NCBI RefSeq assembly: GCF_036320965.1
Contig: NC_092281.1
Coordinates: 10,497,219-10,561,218, forward strand
Length of the DNA: 64,000 nucleotides
Source: Panulirus ornatus
Lineage: Eukaryota > Arthropoda > Malacostraca > Decapoda > Palinuridae
Direction of reading: 5' to 3'
The position numbers were made by a program, and so were the translations under genes. Every line of letters begins with the position of its first letter. The first letter of the stretch is position 1. Below the pieces are notes generated by a model. That model had not been told where the DNA came from. It worked only from the letters and a program-made list of their open reading frames with translations, and did no database searches. Positions 1 to 13,985 of the stretch are shown one piece after another.

Positions 1-944
1 TGTGGCTGGAGAAATTCAAGTTGATGACCACACACCTTTTGATGTAGGTTCGTTGGTTCGTTTCCCATCACTAAAACAAAAGAATGAGGCGACCTACCAC
101 CAGCACGACTCAGATAACTTATAAAATCATGCCTCTACAAATGCACAAATTCTATCGGGAGGGAAGTTTGTAAGAATTTAGACCGTAAAAAGGAGAAAAA
201 AATAATGTCCTTTATGGTGTAACCGCCAAAGCAGACACTTTCGCCCTCAATTTTTCAGCATTAGCGGGAGTGCACTGAGCGGGGCTGGGACCTGAATAAG
301 CTTGATTTCAAGAAAAGGTTGTCGTGTGGACCACATCCGTTCTTATTTCCAGGTCTCTTAACCGAACCTGGAAATTTAGAAAAATAGATATTACCCCAAC
401 GTTTCAGTACAGATGGATGGAATAGATTGACCGTAAAAGAAAAAAAAAACGAGATGAAATTGTGTATGAATTTGTGGATTTCAACATCGGACGCCCACAG
501 GAGAGTAAGGCAGTTTGTGTTTTGTGTTTCTCTTCATCGTTACTTTCAACTCTTGTGTGAGCAAGTGTTGTCTAGTGTGTAATTCATAGGTTGGCAGCCT
601 AAATAAACCCAAGACCAGACACCACATTGAAAGAAATCAGTAAGTTAGGGTATTTCTTATATTCTTAGACCGTTCTGGTATGTACCATCTTTTAGCCATG
701 TAAAGGATGATTGCTACTGTGAAACTTCTGGGTTCTCTGGAAACGATGTTACCTCAGGGCAATGAGGATTCGAACCAAGAACTACAGAGTGGTAGACCGG
801 TAAGCCACCAAGGGTCTTAATGCTGTATTTGCGAAGTAAAATGAAAAATGGTTTCAATAACTCGTCTTCGTATTAGCACCGACTTTGTTATGTGATATCG
901 ATAACTCCTGTTTATAGTAAGCGAAAAAGAATTATGTAAAGTAT
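1..944. other. Non-coding unique sequence
   Basis: AT-rich sequence with stops in all frames and no recognisable protein. The only structured element seen is the tRNA-like fragment at 755-815, listed separately. Confidence 0.6.
755..815 (-). mobile_element. tRNA-like SINE fragment (Pol III A/B box)
   Basis: On the minus strand a perfect B box, GGTTCGAATCC (complement of 766-776), follows an A-box-like TGGCTTACCGG (complement of 797-807). The gap is about 20 bases, shorter than the roughly 33 of a true tRNA, and no full cloverleaf can be drawn. That fits a decayed tRNA-derived SINE rather than a working tRNA. A similar compressed arrangement occurs at 39820-39880. A chance match cannot be excluded. 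Confidence 0.4.
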
Positions 945-1059
945 AAGGTATTAGAATATGTAGTATGTATATACCAAGGTATTAGAATATGTAGTATATA
1001 TATACACCAAGGTATTAGAATATGTAGTAAATATACCAAGGTATTAGAATATGTAATAA
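945..1059. repeat. Minisatellite, about 30 bp unit, 4 copies
   Basis: The motif AAGGTATTAGAATATGTA recurs four times, separated by short variable TA-rich spacers (TATATATACACC-like), so copy lengths differ by a few bases. Confidence 0.85.
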
Positions 1060-1665
1060 GGCTCATGGAGAAGACATGGAAAGTCCATATGTCGAAACAG
1101 CTTTGCCTTTAGCTTGATTGGAGAAGAAAAAACCTTTGGATAGGTTATCTCCAAAGAGACCCAGAGTTACGTTAGCATTTCGGTAGGGTTGGGAGAGCTT
1201 CCAGGTTGGGCTGGATATTAGGTTAGGGCGCCTCCAGGTTATCTCAGGGCGTCCCCGGGAGCACCTCCAGACGAAGCCAGTCGCTCACACTAAAGGTTTC
1301 CAGGAGGGTGTCACGTGTTTCCCTTCTGATGAGGCAGAACGAGAGCCACTTCCCCCCCCCCCCCCCCAGACACGTCTTAAGCGACACGATCTCCATTCTG
1401 AGAATCTGGGATGGTTGTCCCCTTGCGCCACTTCTCCTGCCTTTCCATCCGCCGTGGCCACGACAGACTTTCCCAGAGACGTCTCGGAGTCAAATGGAAT
1501 ATTCTCTGGACGAACTGAAATATTTTTGGATCGTGAAGACCGATATTCCTGGGACCTGAATGTCGTTTCTAGGTAGATATATTTCTATGTCTGTTTGCTG
1601 GTTGGTCGTTCTGTTCAAAAGGGGATGAACCATCGTGTCAGAGAAGAGGAGTCAGGACTGGTGCT
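1060..1665. other. Non-coding sequence with C-run
   Basis: No gene seen. It contains a C-rich run near 1351-1368 and a short open frame (1308-1559) without recognisable similarity, judged chance. Confidence 0.55.
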
Positions 1666-1912
1666 TTCTTACCTCCTGGTCTGGAACAGCTGGAGCGTTC
1701 TTACCACCTGGTCTGGAACAGTTGGAGCGTTCTCACCTCCTACTCCAGAGCAGCTGGAGCGTTCTCGCGTCCTGGTCTGGAACAGCAGGAGCGTTCTTAC
1801 CTCCTGGTCTGGAACAGCTGGAGCGTTCTCACCTCCTACTCCAGAGCAGCTGGAGCGTTCTCGCGTTCTGGTCTGGAACAGTTGAAGCGTTCTCATATCC
1901 TCGTCTGGAACG
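1666..1912. repeat. Minisatellite, 32 bp unit, about 7.7 copies
   Basis: Units share the core CAGCTGGAGCGTTCT. Copies alternate between versions carrying GGTCTGGAACAG and TACTCCAGAGCAG, giving a roughly 96-base three-unit higher-order pattern. The overlapping short open frames on both strands come from the repeat. Confidence 0.9.
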
Positions 1913-2475
1913 TCCTCAGTCTTCTGGATCCAGACCCCAAGCACGTCATACTTCCCTAGAGTCACACACACACAGCCCCCCCAGTAGGCCGCGAGTGGGA
2001 GATGTTTTATATACCACAGTCATCATCTTAATGCCCTCTCGTTTGATCAAAAACGTACCAACAACTCGTTGGAGTCCAGGAATCTATCACTCACCTACTC
2101 TTTTTTTTTTCCTGCTCTTAACTTTCCCTTGATCACCGGTAGCCCTTGCAATAAATCTGGAATACATTAAGCAACATATTCAACATTCTACATGTTACAC
2201 ACGACTGAACCCTTACGTAGGCCCCATCTCTCCTTATCAAAATCTGTACATGTCTGGGTCGTGTGTTCAGTGTTCCCGTCACCTCTGACCTCCCCGTCGC
2301 TCTGCTTTACTACCGTTGCCCCGCCACCTCTGGTCACACCTGCCTGGCTTGCAGGTGGAGCCATGGCACCTTTAAAGGTCTTGTCTCAGGCAACGTTGGA
2401 TGGAGGCGGCCATGAGTAGTACATGACGTGGGAAGACATGATGGTGCTCATGACTGTGTTATGTTATAGTAGTAG

Positions 2476-2478
<3 letters not shown>
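1913..2478. other. Non-coding sequence
   Basis: Pyrimidine-rich, no recognisable gene or repeat family; ordinary spacer between the 32 bp array and the (GT)n tract. Confidence 0.5.
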
Positions 2479-2526
<48 letters not shown>

Positions 2527-2541
2527 TGTGTGTGTGTGTGT

Positions 2542-2598
<57 letters not shown>
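2479..2598. repeat. (GT)n microsatellite
   Basis: About 120 bases of alternating GT with two single-base interruptions (TGTCTG and TGTATG). Alternating purine-pyrimidine sequence of this length can adopt Z-DNA. Confidence 0.97.
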
Positions 2599-2599
<1 letters not shown>

Positions 2600-3276
2600 A
2601 ATTGCTATTTAATGGTCCAAGGAGAGAGGTTTACACTCGTGTTCACTCGTCTGTCTAACTTTTAAACTCTGTGTTGCTTTTCTTGGTATCTTTATGGTGG
2701 GAAAAAGTCACCTTCTGTTCTTTCTGCCGTGGAGCAAATTTTTTTCTTTTTTTGTCATTTTGTTACGCCAAATCTGCATGAGAACAGGGATGATGCTACA
2801 AGTATCTGTCCACAATATGTCTGGTAGGGGTATGTATATTCGCAAACCATTTTCGTATACGAGATTGAAATATCAGTTTTGTATTTACATTTCCTTATAA
2901 TTTTGACTACCGGATGGAAACGAACAGGATCCAATTCGACCTTATCTCCACTTATTCCAGAGAATTGGAACCTCTTTCTTTACCTTCATGGGAGAAACAG
3001 TTTCTAATTCTCAGTGTGTTGTATTGGTGTTGCAGGCTACACCTGACATCTTGCTGTCAATAGTTGGTCAGGTCTTGCCTCGCAGTGTGGAGGGCCTGAG
3101 AGGAGCCTAGCTTACTCTTCTGTCTTGCCTCCCAGTGTGGGAGACGAGGGAGAGGAGAAAGAGCCTTTTTTTTCTCTCTCTCTCTACGTTTCTATCCTCA
3201 CCTCGCCCAGTTCAAGTAGATAGAGGAATAGATAGGAGAAAGTTATAAACAGATAAGCGGTACATTTCCATGCATA

Positions 3277-3278
<2 letters not shown>
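2599..3278. other. Non-coding sequence
   Basis: No supportable gene. Two imperfect copies of a segment containing CTTGCCTC(G/C)CAGTGTGG occur at about 3073-3140. Confidence 0.5.

Positions 3279-3356
<78 letters not shown>
3279..3356. repeat. (CT)n microsatellite
   Basis: About 39 uninterrupted CT units ending in CCCC; a homopurine/homopyrimidine tract. Confidence 0.97.
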
Positions 3357-3359
<3 letters not shown>

Positions 3360-4275
3360 CCTCTTGAGATAACCATCAACTTAAGCTGATACATAAGCAA
3401 AGCTCGTCTTGGCCCAGAGGACGCAGGTATAGAAAAATAAGGTTCTATGCAAATTACCTCAGAGACACCATCTCGTACTCCTTTTTCCCTAAATTCTGAG
3501 ACTTGAATATTATATGTCAAGGTTTCCCTAAGCTTAATTTGATACTTCGTCGAGTTAAACCCCCCCACGGGAAAGTTTAGCAGTCTGTGCACATCATTAC
3601 TGCATACTCTGCAAGCTGGATAAATATGGTGACTGTGTTTTGTAAAAAAAAGAAATGGCAAGGATCACATTAATAAACATTATACTCTTAAAATACGAGA
3701 GTTCATTTACGTATTAACCCCAGACAGATATCTTCCTGCTTTTGCATGTTGCCCTAGATCAAAACGACGCAACTTTGCATATCATCCGGGAGGGAAGTGC
3801 TGCAACATTTGCATACGCATTTGCATTCGCCGAAACATTGAAAGATTACGATTTTCTCAAAAGCTTTTACTAAAGTTATATCTAACGATTCTATCTGCGT
3901 AATGAAGTGGGAGCGGCTAGTTTATATGTTGATAAGGGCAACAGCTAGACACGTCTATGTCCTGTGTGGCAGACGACGAGGATATAGGAAATATATGGAG
4001 ATTCCATCGCAGAAAGTTACCTCACTCACCCACCCTTCCTCCCTCCAGTGGTACGTGATGACGCTCCTATCTCGTGTAGTGTCGTTGCCAGATAAGCCAG
4101 GCAGGCGGGCAAGTCTGCCCAGACATGACGCCAAGGAAACTATATATGAGAACCAATGTATCATGCGCTTCGTAAGTAAGCACAGCAAGTGACTGAATAC
4201 TTTTTTTGGTTGACTGTGTCTTGAGCGTCTCTTAATAGGTGGAGTAAGAGAAGGCAAGGATTGATGACCTTGCCC

Positions 4276-4277
<2 letters not shown>
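3357..4277. other. Non-coding sequence
   Basis: Open frames here (e.g. 3902-4192 plus, 3955-4257 minus) overlap on opposite strands, lack recognisable domains and are probably chance. Confidence 0.5.

Positions 4278-4340
<63 letters not shown>
4278..4340. repeat. (GT)n microsatellite
   Basis: About 31 uninterrupted GT units. Confidence 0.97.
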
Positions 4341-6267
<1,927 letters not shown>

Positions 6268-6289
6268 CGAGGTGGCGATGGGAATGAAT

Positions 6290-6511
6290 AAAGGCAGACA
6301 GTGTGAATTGTGTGCATGGGTATATATGTATATGTCTGTGTGTGTATATATATGTGTACATTGAGATGTATAGGTATGTATATTTGCGTGTGTGGACGTG
6401 TATGTATATACATGTGTATGGGGGTGGGTTGGGCCACTTCTTTCGTCTGTTTCCTTGCGCTACCCCGCAAACGCGGGAGACAGCGACAAAGCAAAATAAC
6501 AAAATAAAAAA

Positions 6512-6515
<4 letters not shown>
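6290..6515 (+). mobile_element. SINE-like element with conserved hairpin core
   Basis: A GT/TA-rich leader (6316-6420) precedes a GC-balanced core, TTTCGTCTGTTTCCTTGCGC, at about 6440-6459. The core then forms a hairpin: CCCGC-AAAC-GCGGG, with an outer CGCT/AGCG stem. It ends in an A-rich tail, AAAATAACAAAATAAAAAAA, then (TA)n. The layout (TA-flanked head, core, A-rich tail, microsatellite) is that of a retroposed short element. From memory this core is a common interspersed repeat in decapod genomes; that is recognition, not a search result. No protein is encoded. Confidence 0.6.

Positions 6516-6578
<63 letters not shown>
6516..6578. repeat. (TA)n microsatellite
   Basis: About 31 TA units directly after the A-rich tail of the SINE-like element, as expected of a microsatellite seeded by a retroposon tail. 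Confidence 0.95.
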
Positions 6579-6581
<3 letters not shown>

Positions 6582-6777
6582 GATTTCAATCTCAGGTACC
6601 CAATTAAATTTTCATTTTCTTTCCCCGTGGGTGTGTTCCGTCTTTTAAAGGGCCGGGAATTATCTAAAGATAAATAGCTCATGATTTATGAAGGTCCTGG
6701 CTGGAATTTATGAGTCGCTGAAGAGGATCATTATGGCTCTCCACTCCTTCATCTTTCCATGTCTCCATCCTTTTATT

Positions 6778-6819
6778 TCTTCTTCTTCTTCTTCTTCTTC
6801 TTCTTCTTCTTCTTCTTCT

Positions 6820-6850
<31 letters not shown>

Positions 6851-6889
6851 TTTCCCTCATCTTGTTGCCTACCTTCCACCCCTTCCTTA

Positions 6890-6966
<77 letters not shown>
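6778..6966. repeat. (CTT)n and (CT)n microsatellites
   Basis: About 23 CTT units (6778-6848) are followed after about 45 bases by about 37 CT units (6893-6966). The Ser- and Leu-rich or Arg-rich open frames across them are artefacts. Confidence 0.95.
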
Positions 6967-6969
<3 letters not shown>

Positions 6970-9290
6970 CCACCCTTGGCACCTGCAGTCCCTCTCTGTC
7001 CAGTACTAACTCAAGTTCCGTTCCATAATGGTCTTGATGGGACAATTGCATTCCTCTGTATACTCATATTTCGACTATCAGAATAGAGCATTTAAGTCAC
7101 AGTTAGCAAGAGGAGGCCATTTCTCAGAATAAATTCTTACATATTCCTGGCTTAAGCTAATTAAATGGTTCTTGGTCATTTACCTAACCAAAAAAAAAAG
7201 GTCCCTGGTCGTTAATTCAATGATTTCTGGTCATTAACCTGACTGAAAGGTTCCTGGCCATTAACTTAATCAAAAGACAGTGTTTTGTTTTGATTAATAC
7301 ACTAGCAGCAAGGGTGGGTTTGGGACACAAAGCGTTATAAATATCATATTCCCACAAGTTAATTTGTGAAGCGCTCAAGCGTCAAGTATCTCTTGATATA
7401 TAGAGGAAGAAAACACTAGTCTATGTTTGTCTGGAGACAGACTATTAGCCATTGGATCTGGACGCAGAGTCGTTCTATATTTTCCACCTTTTCTTAGTCA
7501 CATTTGGGGATACGTAGGTCTGGAGGGGATATTTTATATTGTTCTTTTTGTAGTTTCTTGAGCCATATTAAGATCACTGTTAAAGGTGACGTTAGATGTA
7601 ATACAATACTTTACTCTCGTCTCTCTGCTGCTCTCTGGTCTTGGGTTGGCATATATCAGGTGACGTAAATGATTAAGCAGTGTCCCGGTTGTAGTGTCGA
7701 GGATCTACAGCATTTGTATTAAAGCAGACATTTTCCTCACCAGTTCCTCACCTTCAACCACTGGAGTTGTGTGTTCATAGTCTCATGTCGCAGCAACACT
7801 GTCTCCAGCTGTGGTCCAGGTTGACAGGTCTAACATCCCACAAGACCCACGTCAGAACACAGAGTCGATGTGTATCTCATGTGCTGTGTGGCTGTGGAGA
7901 ACCTGTGTGAACCGTGATGTAAATAATGGCACGATTGGCTACGTGGTGGTGTTATGTTGTTGTTGTTATTGTTGGTATAAGATGGCAGCCATCTGGAGTA
8001 AAAGAACGTTTGTATTTCCTACTGACCAGGTCTGCTGGACCTAAAACTGGTGGAGTTCAGAGCCAGAAACTGTTTTGTTGATGTTTTTATGGTGTTGTCG
8101 TCCCAGAGGCGACTTGGGTCTTGTCGTGGACCTGCTCCCTTGCATCTCCACGACCATTTACATTCGTTATTACGAAGGTGATAAGTCCTATGCCCTCTGT
8201 TGCCTGGTGGTGGTGGTGGTGGTGGTGATGGTGTGTGTGTGTGTGTGAGTCAGACGAAGGATGGATGTGACAGACACAACTCACCATCGGCTTCACCACC
8301 ACACACTGTGTCCACCACGCCAGGCAGGACGGATGCCCACCCTCAGGTGGGTGCTGGATCTGTCACGAACTATTAATGGCCTGGGATCCACCTTCTACCT
8401 CTGCTGCTGCTGCTGGTGTCCAGCAAGTTGTCCAGGGTTGGTCGTGGATCCTCCAGTTGTAGTTAGTGCCTTGTGGATGTGGCTGGTGCTTCAGTGAGGA
8501 GGGTAGCGACTGACGCAGCTGTATGTGGTGGTGGTGTCACGACATGGAACTAGACAAATGGGTTCACTCTGCCAGGCTGTTCCTCCCTCACAGGTAATGA
8601 GGGAGAGAAGATCCTCATTACTGGCGGAGGACGAGGAGCTGGGTGGACCAAGTTGTTCCTCTCCCCAACAGGTTATGAGGGAGGGATGGCCTTCCCTGCT
8701 GGCGGAAGAGGAGGAGTTGGGCAGACCAAACCTCTCCTCACAACCAGGTCACGCTCTTAACTCATTTTCCTACTTTTATTCGCGTCCCTCGGCGTCTCTC
8801 TCTCTGTGCATCGTGTTACCAGGGGATGCCTCTCACATATCTAATTCTACACGAGACGTTGGCAGCTTTTTATCCTAACTTTTCTAAAAAGGATTAATCT
8901 AATCTTTGGTTGGAATGAAGTTAGACGGCAGCCTCATGTGTCATGTGACAGTAAACGGTGCTCAGAATGCTACGTATCTATGTAGGAGAGAAGTAAGTAT
9001 GTGTACCATTTTTACGTATGTGTAGAGATAAATGTGTGATATGGGTCTGGCGATTACGTCCATACTTTTATACTTATAAAAGTGAATTAAAGATGAATAA
9101 TTCCTTTATGATTTATTGTCGAAGTGTGTGTAAGTACCTGTTCACAGTTACCTAGTTGTAGCTTACGAGGGAGGAAGGAGGGAGGAAGGAGGGAGTTATA
9201 CAGTGGTAGGACCTGCTGGCGGGTCGTCTACTGGTGTTTGCAGTGACGCGAGAGGCTGCCAAGACCTTACTGCAGTGGGTGTTGTGTGAA
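6967..9290. other. Non-coding sequence
   Basis: 2.3 kb with no recognisable gene. It holds a (GGT)n/(GT)n tract at 8202-8248, an A-run at 7191-7199, and two imperfect copies of a roughly 70-base segment sharing GAGGGAG and CTGGCGGA(G/A)GA (8595-8720). Three spaced copies of TTCNTGG(T/C)CATTAA-like sequence lie at 7170-7265. Confidence 0.5.
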
Positions 9291-9436
9291 CTGTAGGTAC
9301 GTACCACCAGCTGCAGGTACGTACCACCAGCTGCAGGGGCGTACCACCAGCTGCAGGTACGCACCACCAGCTGCAGGTACGCACCACCAGCTGCAGGTAC
9401 GTACCACCAGCTGCAGGTACGTACCACCAGCTGCGG
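9291..9436. repeat. Minisatellite, 20 bp unit, 7 copies
   Basis: The unit is GTACCACCAGCTGCAGGTAC with single-base variants. Each copy contains CAGCTG and CTGCAG, and GTAC at the junctions. The Tyr/Cys/Trp-rich frames on the minus strand are by-products. Confidence 0.93.
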
Positions 9437-9601
9437 GTTCTCTGCCCACGGATACCTAACAGGTACTAACAGGTACTTGGCCAGTGTTGTGGTAAAGTTG
9501 GCGAGGGTAAAGCTTCAGGTGGGGCAGCTGCTTGGCCCCGGCAAGATATGCAAATGAGACATAAAGCAAATAAGTTGCAATAACTGAAGGAGGCAAATAT
9601 G

Positions 9602-9905
9602 AGCGGGAGAGGCTGTGTGTGTGGGTGAACAGCCCACCTGCTGATGATGATGATGGAACCAGAGCAGCAGAGGATGTCAGCAGGAGAGGCTGTGTGTGAG
9701 GGAACAGCCCACCTGCTGATGATGATGATGATGATGGAACCAGAGCAGCAGAGGATGTCAGCAGGAGAGGCTGTGTGTGTGGGGGAACAGCCCACCTGCT
9801 GATGATGATGATGATGATGATGGAACCAGAGCAGCAGAGGATGTCAGCAGGAGAGGCTGTGTGTGAGGAAACAGCTCACCTGCTGATGGGCAGCAGAATG
9901 TTCCA
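9602..9905. repeat. Minisatellite, about 80 bp unit, 4 copies, with nested (GAT)n
   Basis: Each copy has GGAGAGGCTGTGTGTG, AACAGCC(C/T)ACCTGCTG and then a GAT run followed by GGAACCAGAGCAGCAGAGG. Successive copies carry 4, 6, 7 and 1 GAT units, so a microsatellite is evolving inside a minisatellite. Confidence 0.9.
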
Positions 9906-9914
9906 GCAGGAGAG

Positions 9915-9918
<4 letters not shown>

Positions 9919-9952
<34 letters not shown>

Positions 9953-10014
9953 ATGGTGCGAGGCAATGTACTAACATGGGAAGCAGCGGTAGTCCCCAGA
10001 CACACACTCACACA

Positions 10015-10089
<75 letters not shown>

Positions 10090-10165
10090 AAGAAAGAAGA
10101 AGAAGAAGAAGAAGAAGAAAGAAGAAAGAAGAAGAAGAAGAAGAAGAAGAATGAAAAGAAAAAGA
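9919..10165. repeat. Compound (TG)n, (TC)n, (GAA)n microsatellite
   Basis: (TG)n at about 9919-9950, (TC)n at about 10016-10087 and an imperfect GAA/GAAA tract at about 10088-10165. The pyrimidine and purine blocks on one strand sit back to back. Confidence 0.93.
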
Positions 10166-10286
10166 AGAACCACATTAACTGTGGTGTCCGTGCAGCGAGC
10201 GCATATAGGTGCTGGCGACCTACACTTGGTAGGCTGTGCCAAGTATAGGGTAGGAGAGGTTACCATGTATAGGGTTACTGTTCGTT

Positions 10287-10692
10287 AAAGACACGACTCG
10301 ACCCTGAGAGGACTTTATAACACTGCTCGACCCAAGGAAGACCTCACAACACTGGCTGGCCCAGGGAATCTCTCACAACACTGGTAGACCCAGGGAAGAC
10401 CTTACAACCCTGGTAGACCCAGGGAAGACCTTACAACCCTGGTAGACCCAGGGAAGACCTTACAACCCTGGTAGACCCAGGGAAGACCTTACAACCCTGG
10501 TAGACCCAGGGAAGACCTTACAACCCTGGTAGACCTAAAGAAGACCTTACAACCCTGGTAGACCTAGAGAAAACCTTACAACCCTGGTAGACCTAAAGAA
10601 GACCTTACAACCCTGGTAGACCTAGAGAAGACCTTACAGCCCTGGCAGACCCAGGGAAGACCTTACAACCCTGGTAGACGCAGGGAAGACCC
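10287..10692. repeat. Minisatellite, 29 bp unit, about 13 copies
   Basis: The core is GGGAAGACCTTACAACCCT preceded by GGTAGACCCA. Left-hand copies are more divergent (CTCGACCC, GGCTGGCCC), middle copies almost identical, and later copies carry AGACCTAAAGAA or AGACCTAGAGAA variants. Confidence 0.93.
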
Positions 10693-11184
10693 CACCACAC
10701 CAGGTCTTCCTCCACCTTCCCCTCACAAGTTAATACCTCAGGTCTGAACACCTCACCGACAGGGAAGGACCAGATGGCTCACCCTCAGGCAAGCGAAACG
10801 AAACGACGAAGTAATAGCCCCAGCTGGTGTAGGCAGCAGACAGGCGATGGGGTAATATAGGGCAGCAGGAACAGCTGGTGTGAGCAGCAGACGCGTCGGG
10901 GGTAAAGCCCCATGATAAACCGTCCAGCTCGCCAGCCCAGCCAGGCATGGAACAATTAAACGTCTCTGTTTTCATATCAAATCCAACAATGGGGTTTCCC
11001 CCCCTCACACCACAGACAGAGATTCTGTCACAGTTACACGAAATGAATTGGGTGATGATATGTTGAATTAGACTTTCCGAACTGGCGAAGCTTCTCACGG
11101 ATTGTTTCTCTCTCTTTTTTTTTTCTATTTGTGGGCCAGAAAGTTGTGAGGAATTCCTTTGGTGCCGCACACTTGATGAGATTA
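10693..11184. other. Non-coding sequence
   Basis: No recognised gene. A minus-strand open frame (10730-11170) has no domain I recognise and is flanked by repeats on both sides; I regard it as chance. Confidence 0.45.
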
Positions 11185-11428
11185 TGCTCGATGCCGATAG
11201 AAAAAAAAATAAAGATCGTGTTTGATCCCACTAGGAAAAAAATAGATCGTGTCTGATGCCACTTGGAAAAAAAAGATTGTGTTTGATCCCACTTGGAAAA
11301 AAAACATTGTGTTTGGTGCCACTTGGAAAAAAAAGATCGTGTTTGATGCCACTAGGAAAAAAATTGATCACGTCTGCTGCCACTACGAAAAAAAAATGAT
11401 TACGTTTGATGCCACCAGGGGAAAAAAA
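11185..11428. repeat. Minisatellite, about 30 bp unit, 8 copies, A-rich
   Basis: Units contain GATCGTGTTTGATGCCACT followed by an AGG/TGG and a run of 7-9 A. The A-run length varies between copies. Confidence 0.9.
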
Positions 11429-11533
11429 ACGTATATTGCAAACCTATATTGGAACGTTATGTTAATATCGGTTCTTTTCTATGCAGAATAATGTACGTTG
11501 TAATTCATGGGTTTTAGGATACTCCAATGGCAA

Positions 11534-11536
<3 letters not shown>

Positions 11537-11607
<71 letters not shown>
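11537..11607. repeat. (CT)n microsatellite
   Basis: About 35 uninterrupted CT units. Confidence 0.96.
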
Positions 11608-11609
<2 letters not shown>

Positions 11610-12220
11610 TTTTTTTCATACGTCAAGAGACCATCTATGGTCTTGGTAGATGTAGATACTAAAGAGAGACATTATGAAGACCATCTACTGAATAGCTGGT
11701 GTTATGAAATAGTTATTTCTAGCTTCTTCCACATCCTAGGAGAGCTATAGAAGTCTATATTCTCTTCACAGCCCTTCCAGTAAAGTTATGATATATAATT
11801 TTTCACAGAGAAAGTCCCTTTGAAAATTGAGGGAAGAAACGATAATATCAAACAGTTTTCGATCGATATTCCTCATGGGTTAATAAGACTCCACTCGTCC
11901 ATCAAGTTAACCTTAAATCTTCATAAGACTTTAGAATGAAACTTAAGGTCTGGATCGTACGAATTTCTGCAAGCTTACGGTATTAAGACAACGCTTTACC
12001 CTTTCTTGGTTATCGGAAACCTATACTGGACATGGAGTTCGCCTCAACAACACGTCAGAGGATTACTTTGAGAATAATATTTCATGATGTTTGATAAGGT
12101 CTCATGTATCTCTTTTCCTTCAGGTGTTTTGAGCAAAGAGATTCCCCTCCCATTGTGTTATCGTCTCCTTCCTCACCTAGACCCTCGGGCTGTCTTATCT
12201 TCACCTACTTAACATAGAAC
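11608..12220. other. Non-coding sequence
   Basis: AT-rich, no recognisable gene or repeat. Confidence 0.5.
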
Positions 12221-12575
12221 CATTAGTTATCTTAACTCACTCCACTTAGAGCCACACGCTATCTTTACTCACTACACATGGAGCCTCATGCTATCTTTAC
12301 TCACTACACATGGAGCCTCATGCTATCTTTACTCACTCCACATAGAGCCACACGCTATCTTTACTCACACCACATAGAGCCACACGCTATCTTTACTCAC
12401 ACCACATAGAGCCACACGCTATCTTTACTCACTCCACATAAAGCCACACGTTATCTTTACTCACTCCACATGGAACCTCATGCTATCTTTACCCACTCCA
12501 CATAGGACCACACGTTATCTTTACTCACTCCACATAGAGCCACACGTTATCTTTACCTCACTCACTCCACATAAT
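12221..12575. repeat. Minisatellite, about 31 bp unit, about 11 copies
   Basis: The unit contains CTTTACTCAC(T/A)CCACATAGAG followed by CCACACGCTAT. Variants alternate between GGAGCCTCATG and AGAGCCACACG. Confidence 0.92.
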
Positions 12576-13985
12576 ACCACATACATCAGTTGTTCTCTCT
12601 TACTGCATGAAACTACATGTCACAAACTCCCTTTACCAAGACAAGAATGACAGCTACCTGAGTCAAAGGAGTGACACTTGACAGCCAATGGAGTGCTGTC
12701 TGAGGGTTGTGCAGTGAACCAGCACTTCAGTGGCTGTCATGTATCACTCCATTAGCCCAGATGGTTATCTTTTCTTTCTACCAAACCCACACGTAGGCTG
12801 CTGGCTTTTAGTCTACACACATACAATCTCACCATCACTCACTATGTCCCGAAGGACATAGTGGAGGGGGTGTTGATGACATAGTGGAGGGGGTGTTGAT
12901 GACATAGTGGAGGGGGTGTTGCTGACTGCCACAGTGGTGGGAGAGAGGTGGGTATACTGGTAGACAGTGGCGGGGTGTCGCAAGTGGGCACACTGGCAGA
13001 ACTCATAGCTAAACACTGTAGCAAGTGGTATGGATGACACTGTGTACGTGGGTGGGGGGCAGGTAGTTGCAATTGTAAGTGGCGTTACGTCAGCCATAGT
13101 GATATATGTGGTGGTGGTAGTAGTAGTGGACACTAACAGTGGGTGGTGCAGGTGGGATCAGTACTGGATAGTGTACGTGGGTACAGTCACCATTTACAGT
13201 ACCATCCTGTGAGTGGCCATCACCACGTTAACTACACACACAGTCGTCTGGTCTACACTAAACTACCTTTTGGACTATCTTCTATACTCCGGGCTGGATA
13301 ACGTATCTTTATCTACACTGAACATCAAACGAAACTCCCCTGCATGAGACCTTTGCTTTGACCTTTCGTAATCACTGACCCGGGTCATCACTCCCAGATT
13401 AATTGGATGTCACTGGACATCATTGCTGTTAATTGTTCTGTCCGCTGCAGTGGATGACTGTGAGATTAAACTGTTGCCATCCATTATTCCAAGATCAATT
13501 CTATAGCCACTTGGAAATACCTATTGAATATACGTGCATCATACTGACCAGAGGAGAGTTAGCGGGAAAAAACATTTATTGCTCGCTTTCCTGTTCGACA
13601 GACTGGTGTTATCAACATGTTGGTGTTATCACATCGTCTGATAACCATGTCGACGATCGTGCTTTGGGTTATCTTAGAAGATGCTTCAGTTATCCTCAAT
13701 ACTCTCTCGTGTGATGTATGAAATTTTTTTTTAGCACACTTTTGAGGGGAGATTTAAGAGCAGGATGATGTGTGACTTAGTCTTGCTTCTCCTGGGAATA
13801 ATCACAGGGCGAGAATTCCATTTGAGTACAATATATCCCAAGGAAAACATTGTCTTGCAACAGAGATTTGATAGGGGTGAGAATACTCATGAGACATTAG
13901 GGCACAAACGACTCAAGGGATATGATGTCCAGTCAGATCACGACTTACATCTCCCCCTGGGCTACAATGGGTATGAAACTGAACG
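12576..13985. other. Non-coding sequence with small repeats
   Basis: It includes three copies of a 23-base unit (GACATAGTGGAGGGGGTGTT core, 12856-12924) and a 15-base inverted pair of GTGACAC/AGTGCTG-type segments near 12670-12740. No recognisable gene. Confidence 0.5.
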
